A stretch of DNA of 64,000 bases, from positions 44,682,735 through 44,746,734 of the forward strand of contig NC_079503.1 in NCBI RefSeq assembly GCF_030052815.1, in the 5' to 3' direction. This DNA comes from Hevea brasiliensis. Its lineage: Eukaryota; Streptophyta; Magnoliopsida; Malpighiales; Euphorbiaceae. The notes below the pieces were generated by a model that had not been told where the DNA came from, made no database searches, and saw only the letters and a program-made list of their open reading frames with translations. Shown piece by piece: positions 12,027 to 21,866 of this stretch (its first letter is position 1; every line of letters begins with the position of its first letter). The position numbers and the translations under genes were made by a program.

Positions 12027-13803
12027 GGGTAGACCCTAAACCAGCTTCTCAAGCCTTGCCAACCAATTAGAAATTAGGGATTTTCCTTTAAGAGTGGTTG
12101 TAGATGTATACAGGACACTAGAAACAATCTCTAGCAATTTTAATTCAAGAGAATATGGGCAATTCTCTTTGAATTGATGAGAGAAGAAGAAGAAGAAGAA
12201 GAAGAGAGGAGAGCTTTTGGGTGGTGGCACCTCTTTAGAAAAATCAGAAAGTGTGTTTTATTCTTTCATTCTTTCCCTTTTATAATTAGGTCATCATTTA
12301 AAACCCTTGCCAGATGCCATCTTCTGATTGCATCTTAATTTTAATTGACCTAATCACATTAAGCCAAGTGTCAAAGCTAAGTTTAATCTTGACTTTGATC
12401 ATCATGCATGATAGGAAGACAAATAACAAACCATGATGCCATGTGTCACTATCTCATGGTGTCACATGTCACCCTGTGAAATGACCAAATTACCTTTGTG
12501 TTGTAATTTTGAGTTCTTAGCCTAAAATAATTATTTCTCCTCTTCTAATTAATTTATATCAAATATAAATTAATTAATTAATATCTATTAATTAATTTCT
12601 CATAATTAAATTCATATTTAAACACTTTAAGTATAAATTTAACTTATACTATACATCTAATAACCTAGATTTGCTTTCAAGCCGTGCTAGAGACTTTGCA
12701 ATCTAATTGCAAACTAAACCTATTTAATTAATCAATTAAACTCTTTAACTAATTAATTAAATCACATTTAACTTGGTGATTACTTGTGTATGTGTGTGAC
12801 TCACTAGGCTCATCACTAAGTGACAATGAGATATGATATCAACTCTTAATATCATTAGAACTTTTTTCTTACCATAAATGATTTCTCTAAATCATTTTAG
12901 GCACCTCATAGACCATGGTTAACACCTAGCATAGCATGCCATGGCCAACCAATCAGTAATAAGGAATGCCTTAAATGAACCTATAATCATATGTTACCAT
13001 GCATTAGAATCTCTCTGCTACAAAATCCCAATTCGAGCTGGAGTCACGGTTTATGTCAAACCCCATTTGCTATGAATATATGTCCTTTTTAATTTCAATT
13101 CTTAATTAAAAAGATTTTCTCATTAGAAACTCTTTTCTGGTTAAATCTATCTGTTCTGGCCAGGAACTTGAAACATCAAGAACAATTAAATGAATGTAGG
13201 ATTTTATCCCTATTTACTTAGGGTAACAGATTCCATCTTGATCAACACTTATCTCCATATATAACTGGTAAGAGCCAACACATACCCATATACCCATACA
13301 CAGTATAAATATGAAAGCAGTATCAAACTCAAACCACAAATATACAAGATAACTATTTTATCTCAGGTCTAAAGATTATATGCACTGATATGATTTATGA
13401 TAATGCGTTGACAAGAGTAAACTCCATGTGCTTATCACAAGTGTCACTGGTTCGGCCTACTTATCATGCATAAGTGCCTATCATGTTTGTTATATGGCAT
13501 GAGACTCACCATTCCATCTTATTTACATCTCATATATATAACTTGGGAAAAAACATGATTACAATCTTTCTGGATAAGTCATGTCCTTATTGTGAAGTAT
13601 CCTTGATTGTGAACCAATTTATGATACTTTGTGCTAGAAATACTTCACTCATATTTTTAACAACTTAAGAATAGAATTTCTAACAAAATATCAATGCACC
13701 TTTTCTATTACACATAAATATATTATGTAAACGGAAAAGTGAAATTGCCTTTTTATTAATAAAACATGTACAAGATACATACTAAATGATATGCTCTAGG
13801 GCA
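12027..13803 (-). mobile_element. Non-coding LTR-like repeat, truncated
   Basis: No open reading frame of note. On the minus strand it begins TGCCCTAGAGC at 13803, and it is cut by the chromovirus LTR at 12026. Its first ~645 bp (13803-13158) recur in plus orientation at 31609-32258. A (GAA)n-type microsatellite lies at about 12182-12212, and much of 12,500-12,800 is AT-rich. It interrupts the RT region of the plus-strand Tat element. It may be part of a Copia-type LTR or another non-autonomous element; I cannot assign the family. Confidence 0.55.
12182..12212. repeat. GAA trinucleotide microsatellite
   Basis: A run of gaa units followed by gagaggagag, inside the LTR-like repeat. Its complement makes a Phe-rich spurious reading frame. 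Confidence 0.8.
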
Positions 13804-13805
13804 TA

Positions 13806-13916
13806 TTATTAATAGTGATGCCTTTTGGCCTAAAGAACGTAGGGGCCATTTACCAGCGTGCCTTGGTCACGTTATTTCAAGACATGATGGATAAAGAGTA
13901 GAAGTTTATGTGGATG
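13806..13916 (+). pseudogene. Tat-lineage reverse transcriptase, segment before the active site
   Basis: Plus-strand translation gives VMPFGLKNVGAIYQRAL followed by TLFQDMMDKE, a typical Ty3/gypsy RT block just before the YVDD active site. One nucleotide appears lost just after DKE, shifting the frame. Its last bases gtttatgtggatg code VYVD plus the first base of the second Asp codon. The coding frame resumes at 17193 (acatgatcattaaa) across a solo LTR. The upstream RT, protease and gag of this element are not in the window; the sequence to the left is an inserted repeat. Confidence 0.85.
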
Positions 13917-16900
13917 TGTAACACCCCTCTCCCGTCTACAGTATAGCTGAGCAAGGCGTGCAACACGGCGTGCCAGAACACCTAGTCTATGATTATTTCA
14001 TTTCCTAAGCTCAATTTGATTTTAAGAAGTCTTTTATGTAATATTCATATCATGCTGATACTATTTTCATACTTTGATAAAATCAATTTTTCAAGATTGG
14101 TAATAAAAATTTGGCAAGGTGCCGTCTGTATTTCGGACAAATTGTCCTTCCAAACCTGTTTAAAACAGTTTAATATGATAAGATTAAAATATCAAATATT
14201 TCACAGTGTCTATTTCTCAGTAAAGTCAATAGACTTTTACAGTCATTAAACAGTTCCATAATACAGTCTATAATAATTTAACTATATTCAGAAAATCTCT
14301 ATGTTATTTAATATGTATAAGATATTATAAACTTTAGAGCTTTCATAATATTACAAAATACAAGACCGAATTTCAAAAATACAACAAAAGTACAAAATAC
14401 ATGATATCCTAAGTCCTACCATATATGCAATGCAGTGCAGATGACTCTGGACTCCTGTGCAGATTTGATGTCTCACCCGGTCATAGGTCTGCTGGGCTCC
14501 CCAGTTGTGTCTCCAATACCTATGCGTTACAAAAGCAACGCGCTAAGCAATTTTGCTTAGTGGTGCCAAATGTAAAGAAATATACACTAAAATAAAGTAA
14601 ATAAAGTGTTTACAAATTTTTGGTGGTGCTATATGTCAGTAGACTGGATTTAGCTATTTGAATTTAATAGTACTTGAATTACTGCCCGTGTAGCCTATAT
14701 ACTGACCAAACTGGATAAACGGATATACTGGCACGGGTACCTAGTACCTTAGGCCGTCACACCATCGGTCACAAAGTGTCTCCCGGTGTGCAAACAATGT
14801 AGCTAAAAAGCCATATAGTCAATCTGGCAATAAGCCAATAATAAATATATAATATGTATAGCCGTAGGCTATTAAAGTCACAGTGCGGCATAATAAATCG
14901 TAAAAACACAATATGGCATGAAGCCATTTACAGAACAGTTGTCAGAATCTTATTTTCATGCCAACCTATCCAAACTAGTCAACTAGGCAAACTAGGGCAC
15001 ATTATAAATTAATTGTTTAATTCTTCAATTTTTAGAGTTTACTAACTATTATGTAATTCATAAGTCAATGCATATGTTGACCTTTTTAGGCACTATGGAT
15101 AAGTGGTTTCTAGCATCAACATGTCACATATTGTAATTCAATATGCTGCCAATATAGTGCAATTTACCATTTTTACAAGTTGGCATTCATTGCCAAAGTA
15201 CTTCAAGCATCATTGTATGTAAATGTCAAATTCTCAATTTTTGGTGTGCTAGATTGGTCTAGCTTAAAGTCCTATTTCTCTTAGTTTTTAGCTTCTGGTC
15301 AAAGAAGCAAAATTGTAGCTCTATGTCTTATTACATGCAGGGCAAAATTTCAGGTCATTCTAAGTTATATAGACCAAGATATGGTCAATTTACTAAAGCT
15401 GGACAGATTACACATTTAGTGCAAAATTTAGTCAATTTTTGGTCACTTTTAGTCCTGGCAGTTTTGGCACCCGAACTTGTGCAAGCTATTTGACTTGGTT
15501 CTGGTCATTTCTGGGCTTTGGTGTCTTCATAAGAAATTTAGCTCTATATCTAAACTATCCATGGGAAAAAAATTTAGGTCAATTGGACCTATTTTGAGTG
15601 AGTTATGGTCATCCTAATGATTACTGTTCATATGGTCAAAAATTTGGGTTGCAAGGTTGCTATTCCGGATTTGGTCATTTTGAAGGTCAGTTTCTAGGCA
15701 GAATTTTGGCAACATTTCTACATGAAATTTGGCCTATTTGGTGTCTAGTTTCACTTTCCATTGGCCTCATACCAATTGGGTTCATAGTTTGGCACTTATG
15801 ACCTAATTTAGGTACTGCCTTCAATACACAACCTGCACAAAGCACATATACTTCCAATTTGATATTCCTTCTCCTCCTCATTACTTCAATATTCAATCAA
15901 TGACACTTCCATATATATATTGCACACAATTCTAGCAACAATTTTGGGTAGAACATTCAAGTGCTCAATGCACACAATTCACCATTAAGCTCAACATTCA
16001 CTTCCACCAAAATTTAACATATCTCAATGTCAATATTACACATACACTTCAAACATGGCAGTTTGCCCAAAGCATTAAGGTTCCATTTCACACCCTTAAT
16101 TCAAGCACTACATGCACATACTTAGATTTTAACTTACTACATCCTCCATTTGAGTTAATCAACCATAATTTCTATCCATTAGAGGTAAGAAAAACTCATA
16201 TACAACACATAATCATTGCTGCCGAAAATGGACCATTTCATTTCTCAAGATTTTCTTCATTTCTCTTCACCAAAATACTCACCTCAACCTAAACACAAGG
16301 TTTAATAAAGTAAGGGAGAGGTTTTGGACACTTACCACTTTTGAAGCTTATCAAAACTTCACCAAATCTTATTTTTCTTGTTGCCAATATCTTCCCTAAG
16401 GTAAGTAGGGAAGCTTTAATGAAGGAACTAAGTAGAAATGGTGGCTTGATCATGCACCCATGGAGGTTGCATGTGGGGCGGCCATGGTGATTTCCATGGT
16501 GAACTTCATTTTGGCAAGGTGAAGTGGGATGAAGAAAAAGATGATAATGAGTGCTATCTGCTGTCTCAAGGCTTAGATAAGTGTCCCAATATCCAAGTTA
16601 GTGGAGCACTATGTTCTTTTTAATGTTTAATTAGTTAAAGTTTCCTTATTTGCTCATTTAGCTCCATTCTTTTACTATTTATACATTGCATCCTATTTTA
16701 ATTTTTCATGACATTTTCTAAGTGCAATATCATTTATTCTTAATGGAAATTGAGGTCCAAAGGCAGCTTTTGGTGTCAAATGACCAAAATGCCCCACTTC
16801 GGGTTATATTCTCGATTTTTCGGTAACACCGATTTTTGTCTGTTTCTCGATTTTGCGTTTTTCTTTGATAATTCTAGTGTCAATTATATTTCAATATACC

Positions 16901-17192
16901 TTTACTTACGTCTCAAAATTAAATTTTGAGAGTTCCCCGCGGTCATAGGGTCGGCAACGGCCTTCTCAGTGCGGTCACCCATTGCTGCGGTGCCGGCTCA
17001 TTTAACTTAGTTTTATTCTCTCTTTCATTTTTTTTTATTTTTCTTGTATTTTCTTTTTATTTATTTCATCATTATATGTCTGTTCACTATCACCAAAGTG
17101 TAGTTCCAGACATCCTGACTTGCCTGGACTATTATTTGGCCATTGAAGCAATAGAACGTACAGAATACATGCAGTGGGGATGTTACAGGATG
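13912..17192 (-). mobile_element. Solo LTR (13917-17187) with 5-bp target duplication ggatg
   Basis: The LTR runs from TGTAACACCCC (13917) to GGGATGTTACA (17187), 3271 bp, flanked by ggatg at 13912-13916 and 17188-17192. Orientation is minus: the U3 start at 17187 resembles that at 12026, the U3 block cacccattgc lies at about 16976, and a donor-like GTAAGT is at 16335-16330, 852 bp from the LTR start. There is no internal region. The intact target duplication shows that this is a solo LTR left by LTR-LTR recombination of an insertion into Tat RT. No genes. Confidence 0.95.
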
Positions 17193-17920
17193 ACATGATC
17201 ATTAAATTAAGGGGGACTGAAAGCCATGTACAGGTATTAAGAAAAGTGTTCGAAAGGCTCAGGAAATATAAGCTAAAGTTGAACCTGGCTAAATGTGTGT
17301 TTGGAGCAAAATCAGGAAAGCTGTTGGGATTTATAATAAGTGAGAAGGGAATAGAGGTAGATCCGAATAAAATTTGAGCCATCTGAGAAATGCCCTCCCC
17401 AAAAATGGAAAGGGATGTGCATAGTTTCCTGGGGAAGTTGAACTACATCTCAGATTCATCTCTAACCTCACCGCCAAGGCTAAACCCATTTTCAAGTTAC
17501 TTAGAAAGAATAATACTGCCAAATGGGACCAAGCTTATCGAAAGGCTTTCGAAAGTATTAAGCAGTACTTGTTAAATCCGCCAATGCTTGTTCCTCCAGT
17601 GACGGGTAGGCAATTAATTCTGTATATGGCAGTTCAGCAGAGCTCGATGGGTTGTGTTCTAGGACAGCATGATGATACTGGGAGGAAAGAAAGAGCTATT
17701 TACTATTTGAGCAAGAAATTCAATGACTGCGAGTCAAGATACTCATCCCTGGAAAAGACTTGTTGTGCGTTGGCTTGGACAGCGAATCAGCTCAAACATT
17801 ACATGTTGAATCATAAGACATGGCTTATCTCCAAGATGGATCCCATCAAGTATGTATTTCAAAGCCTTTTCGTACCTGATAGATTAGTAAAATGGCAAGT
17901 CATACTTTCTTAGTACGACA
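17188..17920 (+). pseudogene. Tat-lineage RT end and first RNase H
   Basis: Continues from 13916 with DDMIIK, then LAKCVFGAKSGKLLGFI and GIEVDPNKI (17174-17377). Two stops follow where Arg codons are expected (TGA for CGA at about 17376 and 17385). Then comes FLGKLNYIS with a frameshift at about 17450. RNase H follows at 17569-17913, with PPVTGRQLILYMAVQQSSMGCVLGQHD, AIYYLSKKF and Y..LEKTCCALAW. It ends in a TAG where a Glu codon is expected. The order RT then RNase H then a second RNase H is diagnostic of the Tat lineage. Dead copy. Confidence 0.9.
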
Positions 17921-20210
17921 TAGTGTATATGATAAAAAAGGCAGTGAAAGGGAGTGTGATAGCTGACCTCCTGGCTGAGAACCCAATCAATGATTATGAA
18001 GCCCTAGATTTTGAATTGCCATACGAATATATTAACACAGTGAGCAATGATGCTGAATGCCTAAATGACGTGTGAGAAATGCATTTTGATGGAGCCGTCA
18101 ATTTAACTGGTAATGAGATTGGAGTAGTACTTGTTTCCCCAGATGGGAGACATTTTCCAATAGCCATTAAGCTAAGGTTTGGTTACACAGCCAACGTAGC
18201 AGAGTATGAAGCCTACGTGAGTGGTTTACAAGCAGTCATTGAAATGAAGATAAAGAAATTAGAGGTGTATGGGTATTTAGCTTTGATCATTCACCAAGTT
18301 AAAGGAGAATGGCAGACTAAAGACCCGAAACTGATCCCATATCAAAAATATCTCCACGAACTAATCAAGGAATTTGAGGAGATCTCTTTCACTCACTTGA
18401 GTCAGGACAAGAACAATTTTGCTGATGTCTTAGCTACCCTAGTAGTAATGACTCAGATGGAGGAAGGGCAAATAACGTAGTTATTGCAAATCAAAGCAAG
18501 AAGCGAGCCGGCATACTGTTTTATGATCGAAGAAGAAACAAATGGCAAACCCTGGTGTTATGATGTCCAGGTTTACATCAAAAATAGGGAATATCCTCCT
18601 GGGGCAAGCAAGAATGAAAGGAGAATGGTCAGAAGATTAGCAATGGGATACTTCCCTAGCGGAGAAGTCTTATACAAAAGAAGCTCCAATGGTGAATTGT
18701 TGAGGTACGTAAATGCCAAAGAAGCAAGAAGAATTCTATTCGAAACTCACGAGGGGAACTGCGCTACTCATAGCAATGGGTATATGATGGCAAAGCAAAT
18801 CTTAAGGCGGGGTTACTTTTGGACCACCTTGGAGAAGGATTGCATTGAGTATTTCCAAAAGTGTCACAAATGCCAAGTTTATTCTAACCAGATAAATGTC
18901 CCACCTCATCAGCTCTACAATCTCGCCTCACCATAGCCGTTTGCAATGTGGGGTATTGATGTGATTGGTATGATTAATCCAAAAGCATCCAATGGGCACA
19001 GATTCATTTTAGTAGCCATCAACTACTTCACTAAATGGGTGGAAGCTACTTCATATGCTCACATCTAGTGTATATGATAAGAAAGGCAGTGAAAGGGAGT
19101 GTGATAGCTGACCTCCTGGCTGAGAATCCAATCAATGATTATGAAGCCCTAGATTTTGAATTCCCATACGAATATATTAACACAGTGAGCAATGATGCTG
19201 AATGCCTAAATGACGTGTGAGAAATGTATTTTGATGGAGCCATCAATTTAACTGGTAATGGGATTGGAGTAGTACTTGTTTCCCTAGATGGGAGACATTT
19301 TCCAATAGCCATTAAGCTAAGGTTTGGTTACACAACCAACGTAGCAGAGTATGAAGCCTATGTGAGTGGCTTACAAGCAGTCATTGAAATGAAGATAAAG
19401 AAATTAAAGGTGTATGGGTATTCAACTTTGATCATTCACCAAGTTAAAGGAGAATGGCAGACTAAAGACCCGAAACTGATCCCATATCAAAAATATCTCC
19501 ACGAACTAATCAAGGAATTTGAGGAGATCTCTTTCACTCACTTGAGTCGGGACAAGAACCAATTTGCTGATGTCTTAGCTACCCTAGTAGTAATGACTCA
19601 GATGGAAGAAGGGCAAATAACGCAGTTATTGCAAATCAAAACAAGAAGCGAGCCAGCATACTGCTTTATGATCGAAGAAGAAACAAATGGCAAACCCTGG
19701 TGTCATGATGTCCAGGTTTACATCAAAAATAGGGAATATCCTCTTGGGGCAAGCAAGAATGAAAGGAGAATGGTCAGAAGATTAGCAATGGGATACTTCC
19801 CTAGCGGAGAAGTCTTATACAAAAGAAGCTCCAATAGTGAATTATTGAGGTACGTAAATGCCAAAGAAGCAAGAAGAATTCTATTCGAAACTCACGAGGG
19901 GAACTGCGCTACTCATAGCAATGAGTATATGATGGCAAAGCAAATCTTAAGGTGGGGTTACTTTTGCACCACCTTGGAGAAGGATTGCATTGAGTATTTC
20001 CGAAAGTGTCACAAATGCCAAGTTTATTCTAACCAGATAAATGTCCCACCTCATCAGCTCTACAATCTCGCCTCACCATAGCCGTTTGCAATGTGGGGTA
20101 TTGATGTGATTGGTCTGATTAATCCAAAAGCATCCAATGGGCACAGATTCATTTTAGTAGCCATCAACTACTTCACTAAATGGTTGAAAGCTACTTCATA
20201 TGCTCACATC
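17921..20210 (+). repeat. 1145-bp head-to-tail duplication inside Tat pol
   Basis: Copy 1 is 17921-19065 and copy 2 is 19066-20210, both exactly 1145 bp. Both start tagtgtatatgata and end gctcacatc. They differ by scattered substitutions only. Shared inactivating changes (TGA at 18073-18075 and 19218-19220; TAG at 18934-18936 and 20079-20081) predate the duplication. The TAG at 18478-18480 in copy 1 (CAG in copy 2) is later. Confidence 0.95.
17927..19065 (+). pseudogene. Tat additional RNase H plus integrase N-terminus, duplicate copy 1
   Basis: Starts with IVYMIKKAVKGSVIADLLAEN, then after a TGA the additional (archaeal-type) RNase H: MHFDGAVNLTGNEIGVVLVS, NVAEYEAY and LIIHQVKGEWQTKD (18079-18480). 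A TAG interrupts the linker. Integrase zinc finger: H at EGN-flanking THEG, H at ATHSNGY, and CHKC (about 18745-18880). The D of WGIDVIG follows (18946-18966). The copy ends at the duplication border in the integrase core, so it lacks the remaining catalytic residues. Confidence 0.9.
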
Positions 20211-20937
20211 ACTCAGAATACCTTTCTGAAGTTCTTTAAAAATAATATTATTTGTCGATATGGTTTTCCGGGGGAGTTTGTCACCGATAATGCTAAGAAT
20301 CGGAATGGTCTAAAGGTTCAGAAGTTGTGCGATCAATACAAGATGCGACATCTCAATTCATTGCCATATCTACCCCAGATGAATGGAGCTATAGAAGTGG
20401 CCAATAAAAATCTGAAGTGGTTAATTGGAAAGATGACAGTCACTTATAAAGATTGGCATGACATGCTTCCCTTTGAACTTCATGCCTACCAAACTACGGT
20501 ATGAACATCAACTACCATATTCGCTGGTCTATGGGATGGAAGCTGTCCTGCCAATTGAGGTAGAAATTCCTTCTTTAAGGATTCTAAAAGAGGCAGAACT
20601 AGATGAGACAGAATGGGTTCAATCAAGGTTAGACCAGTTGGATTTGATGGATGAGAAAAGACTAACGGCGATATGCCACAGTCAGCTGTACCAAAGGAGG
20701 ATGGCCAGAGCATTCGATAAGAATGTACACCCATGCGAATTCAAATCAGGAGATCTAGTTCTAAGAAAGATCCTCCCAAATCAGAGTGATCCCCAGGGTA
20801 AATGGTCACCAACTAATGAAGGGCCTTATATTGTTAAAAAGGCATTTTTTTGTGGTGCACTCATCTTAACTCATATGGATGGGGAAAAATTACTGAGGTT
20901 GGTGAATTCGGATGCCGTTGAAAGATATTATGCATAA
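19066..20937 (+). pseudogene. Tat additional RNase H and integrase, duplicate copy 2 with C-terminus
   Basis: Copy 2 keeps RNase H and the integrase N-terminus fused in one open stretch of 285 codons (19224-20081: YFDGAINLTGNGIG..., then THEG/ATHSNEY/CHKC zinc residues). After a TAG the integrase core continues (20091-20504) with all three catalytic positions visible: WGIDVIG, FVTDNAKN and NGAIEVANKN. After a frameshift the C-terminal part (20458-20937) has YGMEAVLPIEVEIPSLR, MARAFDKNV, GDLVLRKILPNQSDPQGKWSPTNEGPY and VERYYA before TAA. Full domain order but broken by at least two stops and a shift. Lineage assignment to Tat/Ogre/Retand is from the extra RNase H and the C-terminal motifs. Confidence 0.9.
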
Positions 20938-20957
20938 AAAAAAGATAAAAAAAAAGG

Positions 20958-21031
20958 TAAGAATGAAAACCCGAAAGGGCGTTCTTAGCAAAATTAGGGA
21001 AAGAAGGCGAAAACCTGAAAATGCGCTTTCT
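20958..21031 (+). other. Two predicted RNA hairpin modules in Tat 3' UTR (set 1)
   Basis: Module 20958-20987: outer stem TAAGAATG/CGTTCTTA (one G-U), then AAAA, then CCC-GAAA-GGG. Module 21002-21031: outer stem AGAAGGCG/CGCTTTCT (one G-U), then AAAA, then a decayed inner stem CCT-GAAA-ATG. Both are 30 nt with identical spacing. A third, weaker unit follows at about 21043-21070, and a fourth at about 21116-21143. Confidence 0.6.
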
Positions 21032-21475
21032 GCAAAATGAGCGAAGGGTGAAAATCTAAAAGGATGCTCTGAAAAAGGAAGTCAAAAAAAAAAAAAAAAA
21101 GAAGAGGGGAAGCCAGGAGTGAAAACCCAAAAGGGCAATTCTAGCCAAAGATGACAAAGAAACAAAAAGGATTCCAGGATCTGGGGATGGTAAAATGCAT
21201 AGCACACTTTGCGGAAGGTCACATGAAATGATGGCAATTGCGAGACTTCAAAGTTAACTAAGGGCATTTGTGAGATTTATCCTTGTATCCTTTTCCATAA
21301 AGTTGTACCCTCATACTTTTTATTGAAAAACCATAGTATAATTATCTTCTTCCACCACGAATAAATTTGTGCATGTTTTATCCACTTTGGTTTATGCGCT
21401 ATTAATTTATTAAGAGCTTTTTATATAAGAAGAATTGAAACACGAGTAACTTTATATACTTTACTTTGAGATTTA

Positions 21476-21488
21476 CAGGGGGGCAAAT
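21476..21488 (+). other. Internal polypurine-like tract in Tat 3' UTR
   Basis: The sequence acaggggggcaaat resembles the true Tat polypurine tract (gaggggcaat before 31381) but is followed by aatcattgag, not by an LTR. It separates two duplicated UTR blocks. It may be a central-type second priming site or a relic of an earlier LTR boundary. Confidence 0.35.
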
Positions 21489-21555
21489 AATCATTGAGCA
21501 GCTGGTGCGTATAAGAAGCAGAAACCTCTAAAGATGCTACAAAAAAAAAAAGGGG

Positions 21556-21668
21556 TAAGAGTGAAAACCCGAAAGGATGCTCTTAGCAAAATGAGGGAAA
21601 GGAGGCGAAAACCTGAAAAGGTGCTTTCTACAAAATGAGCGAAGGGTGAAAATTCGAAAGGACGCCCT
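21556..21668 (+). other. Three predicted RNA hairpin modules in Tat 3' UTR (set 2)
   Basis: 21556-21585: outer TAAGAGTG/TGCTCTTA, inner CC-GAAA-GG. 21600-21629: outer AGGAGGCG/TGCTTTCT (paired with three G-U), inner CCT-GAAA-AGG. 21643-21668: outer AGGGTG/CGCCCT (one G-U), inner TTC-GAAA-GGA. Against set 1, the sixth outer pair changes A-T to G-C and the third inner pair changes C-G to T-A with pairing kept. Confidence 0.6.
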
Positions 21669-21866
21669 GAGAAAGGGAGTCAAAAAAAAAAAAAAAAAAA
21701 AAACAAGGAGTGAAAACCCAAAAGGGGCACATTTAGTCAAGAACAGTAAGAAGTAGAAGCCAAAAAGGGATGTTGGAGAAAATCATGGGCTAAGCCTCGT
21801 AAATTGTCCTGACCTTTTCCATCAATCATTTTTCTTTAGGATCTTATTAAGTAAACTTCGTTTGTG

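Noticed and set aside
4513..12031. Target duplication around the deleted minus-strand element
   Set aside because: Flanks ccaac and gggta do not match, so no TSD can be claimed.
20938..21745. Intrinsic terminators or riboswitches from the hairpin-A-run pattern
   Set aside because: The context is a plant Tat retrotransposon UTR. The A-runs are on the sense strand and the modules fit the element's own repeated RNA structure.
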